From NCBI GenBank assembly GCA_030603635.1, contig JAUVXK010000002.1, positions 21,155 through 85,154 of the forward strand: a DNA stretch of 64,000 bases, in the 5' to 3' direction. Below, piece by piece: positions 60,192 to 64,000 of this stretch. This stretch comes from Burkholderiales bacterium. GTDB lineage: Bacteria; Pseudomonadota; Gammaproteobacteria; Burkholderiales; Burkholderiaceae_C. Made by a program: the position numbers and the translations under genes. Position 1 is the first letter of the stretch, and the number at the start of each line of letters is the position of its first letter. The notes under the pieces are model-generated. The model did not search any database. It was not told the DNA's origin and saw nothing but the letters and a program-made list of their open reading frames with translations.

Positions 60192-60224
60192 AAAAAACCC
60201 CATCAGCCGCAAGGGCCGATGGGG
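60192..60224 (-). terminator. Terminator of the second symporter operon
   Basis: On the minus strand CCCCATC/GATGGGG forms a stem with further GC pairing inside the 13-base gap, followed by six T. It lies about 50 bases after the symporter stop codon. Confidence 0.8.
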
Positions 60225-60234
60225 CCAGGCCAGG

Positions 60235-60259
60235 GTCCACACGGGGTCACCGTGTGGAC
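60235..60259 (-). repeat. Extra perfect hairpin in the symporter 3' region
   Basis: GTCCACACGG/CCGTGTGGAC, a perfect 10-bp inverted repeat with a 5-base loop, between the symporter stop codon (60272) and the terminator. No T-run follows, so it may protect the mRNA end rather than terminate. Confidence 0.55.
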
Positions 60260-60271
60260 TGGACACACCAA

Positions 60272-62125
60272 TCAGTGACCGGTTGCAGCGCCAGCACCCT
60301 TGGGAGTACGGACGGCATCCACCATGGCAGCGATGTGCGACGGCACGGGGGCGGTCATCTTGCTGACCAGGAAGGCCACTGTGAAGTTCACGATCGCACC
60401 CACGGTACCGAAGGCTTCAGGGGTGATGGTGAAGAAGCTGTTGGCCCCACCGATCAGCTCCAGGTATTCGGTGCCACGGATGAAGAAGATCCCCTTGTGG
60501 GCGAACACATAGAACAGCGTGACCGACAGACCCGCCAGCATGCCGGCGGCAGCACCCTTGTCGGTGATGGTCTTGCTGAAGATACCCATCATCAGCGCCG
60601 GGAAGATCGTGGAGGCAGCAATACCGAAGGCCAACGCCACGGTACCGGCGGCGAAGCCCGGCGGGTTCAGACCGAGGTAGCCCGCCACGAAGATGGCGGC
60701 GGCCATGGAGATCTTGCCGGCCAGCAATTCGCCTTTCTCGCTGATGTCGGGCTTGATGGCACCCTTGATCAGGTCGTGCGAAATGGCGGAAGAGATCGCC
60801 AGCAGCAGGCCGGCAGCGGTGGAGAGCGCGGCAGCCAGACCACCGGCGGCGACCAGGGCAATCACCCAGTTCGGCAACTGTGCGATTTCCGGGTTCGCCA
60901 GCACGATGATGTCAGCGTTCACGGTCAGCTCGTTGCCTTTCCAGCCGGCGGCCTCGGCCTTGGCCAGGACGTCGGGGTTCTTGGTGGCGCTGTTGTAGAA
61001 CTGGATGCGGCCATCGCCGTTCTTGTCTTCCCAACGCAGCAGACCGGTGCGCTCCCAGCGCTTCTTCCACTCGGGGCGCTCTTCGTACACCAGGCTGGCT
61101 TCAGGGGCGAACAGGTCACCGCGCTGCTTGGCCACATCGGCGTTGATGATCAATTGCCCGGATGCGTCCTGGGTGATGCCGACGGCGGTGTTGGTGGTGC
61201 CGATCAGGTTCAGACGAGCCATGGCACCGACGGCCGGAGCGGTCGTGTACAGCAGGGCGATGAACACCAGGGCCCAGCCAGCGGAAGAACGGGCGTCGGC
61301 CACCTTGGGCACGGTGAAGAAGCGCACGATCACGTGAGGCAGACCGGCGGTACCGATCATCAGGGAGATCGTGTAGAACAGCATGTTGATGGTCGAACCG
61401 GCGGCCGTCGTGGTGTACTGGCCGAAACCGAGGTCGGTCACCACCTGGTCGAGCTTGGCCAGCAGCGACACGTCGGTACCGGCAAGGGTAGAGCCCAGGC
61501 CCAGCTGCGGCAGGAAGTTGCCAGTCAGGTTCAACGAGATGAAGAAGGCCGGCACCAGGTACGCCAGGATCAGCACGATGTACTGGGCCACCTGGGTGTA
61601 GGTGATGCCTTTCATGCCACCGAACACGGCGTAGGCGAACACGATGGCCATGCCGAGGTAGATACCGGTGTCGCTGGAGACGCCCAGGAAGCGGGCGAAG
61701 GTCACGCCCACACCGGTCATCTGGCCGATGATGTACACGACGGATGCCACCAGCAGACAGATCACGGCGACGTTGCGAGCGAACTGGGAGTAGTAGCGAT
61801 CACCGATGAACTCGGGCACGGTGAACTTGCCGAACTTGCGCAGGTACGGTGCCAGCAGGCAGGCCAGCAGCACGTAGCCACCGGTCCAGCCCATCAGGAA
61901 CACGGCGCCGCCGTAGCCCATGTTGGAGATCAGGCCAGCCATCGAGATGAAGGACGCAGCCGACATCCAGTCGGCGGCCGTGGCCATGCCGTTGGTGACC
62001 GGGTGCACGCCACCGCCGGCAACATAGAAGTCGGAGGTGCTGCCGGCACGCGCCCACACGGCAATGCCGATGTACAGCGCGAAGGTGGCACCCACCACGA
62101 GGTAGGTCAGGGTTTGGAGATCCAT
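60272..62125 (-). CDS. Sodium:solute symporter, ActP/MctP-like
   Basis: 617 aa SSS-family transporter with about 13 membrane segments; probably a cation-coupled acetate or short-chain carboxylate carrier. Core motifs: GMATAADWMSAASFISMAG, GGMKGITYTQVAQYI, AAGGLAAALSTAAGLLLAI. An extramembrane insert at about 310-400 holds an EF-hand-like loop (DKNGDGRIQFYN, 367-378). It lacks the long charged insert at 245-380 seen in the other symporter of this window. It follows its DUF4212 subunit by 18 bases. Confidence 0.88.
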   Translation of the reverse strand: MDLQTLTYLVVGATFALYIGIAVWARAGSTSDFYVAGGGVHPVTNGMATAADWMSAASFISMAGLISNMGYGGAVFLMGWTGGYVLLACLLAPYLRKFGKFTVPEFIGDRYYSQFARNVAVICLLVASVVYIIGQMTGVGVTFARFLGVSSDTGIYLGMAIVFAYAVFGGMKGITYTQVAQYIVLILAYLVPAFFISLNLTGNFLPQLGLGSTLAGTDVSLLAKLDQVVTDLGFGQYTTTAAGSTINMLFYTISLMIGTAGLPHVIVRFFTVPKVADARSSAGWALVFIALLYTTAPAVGAMARLNLIGTTNTAVGITQDASGQLIINADVAKQRGDLFAPEASLVYEERPEWKKRWERTGLLRWEDKNGDGRIQFYNSATKNPDVLAKAEAAGWKGNELTVNADIIVLANPEIAQLPNWVIALVAAGGLAAALSTAAGLLLAISSAISHDLIKGAIKPDISEKGELLAGKISMAAAIFVAGYLGLNPPGFAAGTVALAFGIAASTIFPALMMGIFSKTITDKGAAAGMLAGLSVTLFYVFAHKGIFFIRGTEYLELIGGANSFFTITPEAFGTVGAIVNFTVAFLVSKMTAPVPSHIAAMVDAVRTPKGAGAATGH

Positions 62126-62143
62126 TTTGTCAGGTCCTCTTGA

Positions 62144-62404
<261 letters not shown>

Positions 62405-62519
62405 GGACGTCATCTCCTCGGAGTGATGCTTTGGTTGGGCGGCTTGGGGCCGCCACGCTTGAACACCGCAAAGGACTGCGATATTTCAGGACCCACTGTC
62501 GAGGGGCAGCCTTACAGCG

Positions 62520-62548
62520 AACTTATGGTTTGTAAGATTTGGCGACAA
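62520..62548 (-). promoter_or_regulatory. Candidate promoter of the DUF4212-symporter operon
   Basis: Minus strand TTGTCG (62548-62543), 17 bases, then TAAGTT (62525-62520). The -10 is poor, as expected for a promoter that needs an activator. The leader to the DUF4212 start is about 110 bases. Confidence 0.35.
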
Positions 62549-62550
62549 AA

Positions 62551-62566
62551 CTAGGGTAAGTCCTAG
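62551..62566. promoter_or_regulatory. Inverted repeat CTAGG-N6-CCTAG at the symporter promoter
   Basis: Perfect 5-bp arms with a 6-base spacer, placed directly upstream of the candidate -35 hexamer and overlapping the cobT stop codon. Its centre would be near -45, the usual place for a class II activator. The binding protein is not known; a LuxR-type regulator is one possibility. Confidence 0.45.
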
Positions 62567-63615
62567 GCGTTTTCTGCAACATCCGCCCCACGTTGGGACA
62601 CCCCGGCCGACTCGAAGCTGGCCATGTCGTTGAGGACGGCGCAGGCCGACACCAGCAGCGGCCAGGCCAAGGCGGCACCAGAGCCTTCGCCCAGGCGCAA
62701 ACCCAGGTCCAGCAGGGGCTCCGCTTTCAGCTGGGCCAGCAGCAGCGCATGGCCCCGCTCCCCCGAGCGGTGGCTGAACACGCAACGCTGCAACACGGCC
62801 GGCGCCAGGCGGCTGGCCACCAGCACGGCGGCGGTGGTGATGAAACCGTCCACCACCACCACCCGGCGTTCGCTGGCCGCTTGCAGCACCGCGCCCACCA
62901 TGGCCGCGATCTCGAAGCCGCCAACCGCTGCCAGCACCTCCAGTGGTGCCTGGGCCTTGGCGTGCCGGGCGAGCACCTGCCGCAGCACGGCGATCTTGCG
63001 CTGCACTGCCTCGGCGTCCAGCCCGGTACCGGCGCCGGTGCAATCGGCAATGTCGAGCCCAGTGAGGCGGGCCATCAGCATGGACGCGGCCGAGGTGTTG
63101 CCAATGCCCATTTCGCCCAGCAAGAGCGCGTTGCCGGGCAGGCCTTGCACCACCGCGCGGCCGTCCGCCAGCGCCTGCTCGCACTGCTCGGCGGTCATGG
63201 CCGGGCCTTCGCTGGCGTCTGCGGTGCCGTGCGCCACCTTCCGGATCTGCAGGCCCGGTCGGGGAGAGAAGTCGTGGCGCACACCGCAGTCCACCACGGT
63301 CAGGCCCAGGCCATGCTGGCGCGCCAGCACACTCACCGCCGCCCCGCCGGCCAGGAAGTTTTCCACCATCTGCCAGGTCACATCGCTGGGGTAGGCCGAC
63401 ACGCCCTTGGCAGTGAGGCCGTGGTCGGCGGCGAACACCACCATTTGCGGTTGCTGCAGCTGCGGGGTGGTACTGCCCAGAACCTGGCCGATGGCATGCG
63501 CCAGGGATTCGAGCCGGCCCAACGAGCCCACGGGCTTGGTTTTCTGGTCGAGGATCTGCTGCAGACGGGCCTGCAACATGGCATCTGAAAGGTCGTGTAC
63601 GGCTGGCAGGGGCAT
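62563..63615 (-). CDS. cobT: Nicotinate-nucleotide--dimethylbenzimidazole phosphoribosyltransferase
   Basis: 350 aa. It activates the lower base for cobalamin by making alpha-ribazole phosphate. It has PVGSLGRLESLA near the N-terminus, LGEMGIGNTSAASMLMA in the middle, and the catalytic glutamate in LRLGEGSGAALA near the C-terminus. Length is typical. It follows cobyric acid synthase by 37 bases, so a cobalamin synthesis cluster continues beyond the right edge. Confidence 0.95.
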   Translation of the reverse strand: MPLPAVHDLSDAMLQARLQQILDQKTKPVGSLGRLESLAHAIGQVLGSTTPQLQQPQMVVFAADHGLTAKGVSAYPSDVTWQMVENFLAGGAAVSVLARQHGLGLTVVDCGVRHDFSPRPGLQIRKVAHGTADASEGPAMTAEQCEQALADGRAVVQGLPGNALLLGEMGIGNTSAASMLMARLTGLDIADCTGAGTGLDAEAVQRKIAVLRQVLARHAKAQAPLEVLAAVGGFEIAAMVGAVLQAASERRVVVVDGFITTAAVLVASRLAPAVLQRCVFSHRSGERGHALLLAQLKAEPLLDLGLRLGEGSGAALAWPLLVSACAVLNDMASFESAGVSQRGADVAENA

Positions 63616-63652
63616 GGTGTCGGGTCCTTATCAAAGGGCGGATTCAGTGGGG

Positions 63653-64000
63653 TCAGGGCTGGATCAAGCGGTCCAGCACACCGGGCTCGAAATGGTCGCG
63701 CACGAAATCGGCCAAGCCGTCGAACACGTGTTCCAACGTAGGGGCAGCGTGGCCGAACAGCGCCGCCAGCGCGGCCGGGTCTTCGAACAGGCCGTGCAGG
63801 TACAGACCCAGCACGTTGCCCGCCGCGTTTTGCCAGCCGATGGTCTGGCCCGCGCCCAGCACGGGCCGCGCCAGCGCACCGGCGGCCACCATGGCAGGGT
63901 GAGGTGCCGTCTGGCCATGGTGGATTTCGTAGCCCCCCACGGTCACGCCGTCGAGCGCTTCCCAGGGGCCTTGCAAGCCACTGAAGCGGGCGCGGGTGGG
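63653..64000 (-). CDS. cobQ: Cobyric acid synthase, C-terminal part (cut by window edge)
   Basis: About 115 C-terminal residues are visible; the start lies beyond position 64000. The segment matches the glutamine amidotransferase (GATase_3) end of CobQ/CbiP: VGGYEIHHGQT and the catalytic-histidine region VLGLYLHGLFEDPAAL. The enzyme amidates adenosylcobyrinic acid diamide at four positions. CobB is another GATase_3 protein, but the GYEIH motif and the cobT neighbour favour CobQ. Confidence 0.85.
   Translation of the reverse strand, partial: PTRARFSGLQGPWEALDGVTVGGYEIHHGQTAPHPAMVAAGALARPVLGAGQTIGWQNAAGNVLGLYLHGLFEDPAALAALFGHAAPTLEHVFDGLADFVRDHFEPGVLDRLIQP

Noticed and set aside
60254-62143. 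629-codon plus-strand open frame opposite the second symporter
   Set aside because: The symporter has unmistakable membrane and family motifs; the opposite frame is low-complexity His/Gly/Gln with no recognisable domain.

Overview
This 64 kb window looks like chromosomal DNA from a GC-rich betaproteobacterium of the order Burkholderiales, most like Comamonadaceae and relatives. The evidence is the gene order rpsB-tsf-pyrH-frr-uppS-cdsA-dxr-rseP-bamA, priB inserted between rpsF and rpsR, a HisZ-type histidine regulator, a PhaR polyhydroxybutyrate regulator and the hfq-hflX-hflK-hflC-hisZ-purA string. The species cannot be named from sequence reading alone. I saw no insertion sequence, prophage, CRISPR array or origin. 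Coding density is very high and no stretch above 300 bases lacks a gene.

Layout. 1-9.9 kb, minus strand: translation factors, UMP kinase, isoprenoid/phospholipid enzymes and the outer-membrane assembly protein BamA. 9.9-14.3 kb: NAD(P)HX repair enzyme, YggT protein, RNase R. 14.3-14.7 kb: two identical tRNA-Leu(CAG) genes, each with its own promoter and terminator. 14.7-23.7 kb: rimO, phaR, an SDR reductase, a split ChrA chromate transporter, rlmB, a LolD/YbbA-like ATPase divergent from tesA, mnmH, a cystathionine beta-lyase and a phosphoribosyltransferase. 23.7-39.3 kb, minus: purA, hisZ, hflC, hflK, hflX, hfq, der, bamB, a YfgM-like protein, hisS, ispG, rodZ, pilW, rlmN, ndk, much of it translationally coupled by ATGA overlaps. 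39.4-44.8 kb: rluB-scpB, rluD divergent from bamD, and the rpsF-priB-rpsR-rplI operon with a strong promoter.

44.9-62.4 kb is the accessory-looking part. Two separate DUF4212 plus sodium:solute symporter pairs flank a signalling cluster: a CBS/DUF294 nucleotidyltransferase-like protein, a membrane protein fusing a degenerate histidine-kinase module to a DEDDh (DnaQ-type) exonuclease, a lone receiver protein, and an intact SSS-STAC histidine kinase with a small membrane protein. Between these and the second symporter lie ppsA and its regulator ppsR, a lytic transglycosylase and a small membrane protein. The set fits uptake and sensing of short carboxylates (acetate-like) coupled to gluconeogenesis; the substrate is inferred. 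The last 1.5 kb holds cobT and the C-terminal end of cobyric acid synthase, cut by the window edge.

The most interesting item is the predicted membrane pseudokinase-exonuclease encoded in one translational unit with the receiver and the transporter-type kinase. Next are matching EF-hand-like loops in both symporters and a TAGG-N8-CCTA-type inverted repeat at the second symporter promoter.
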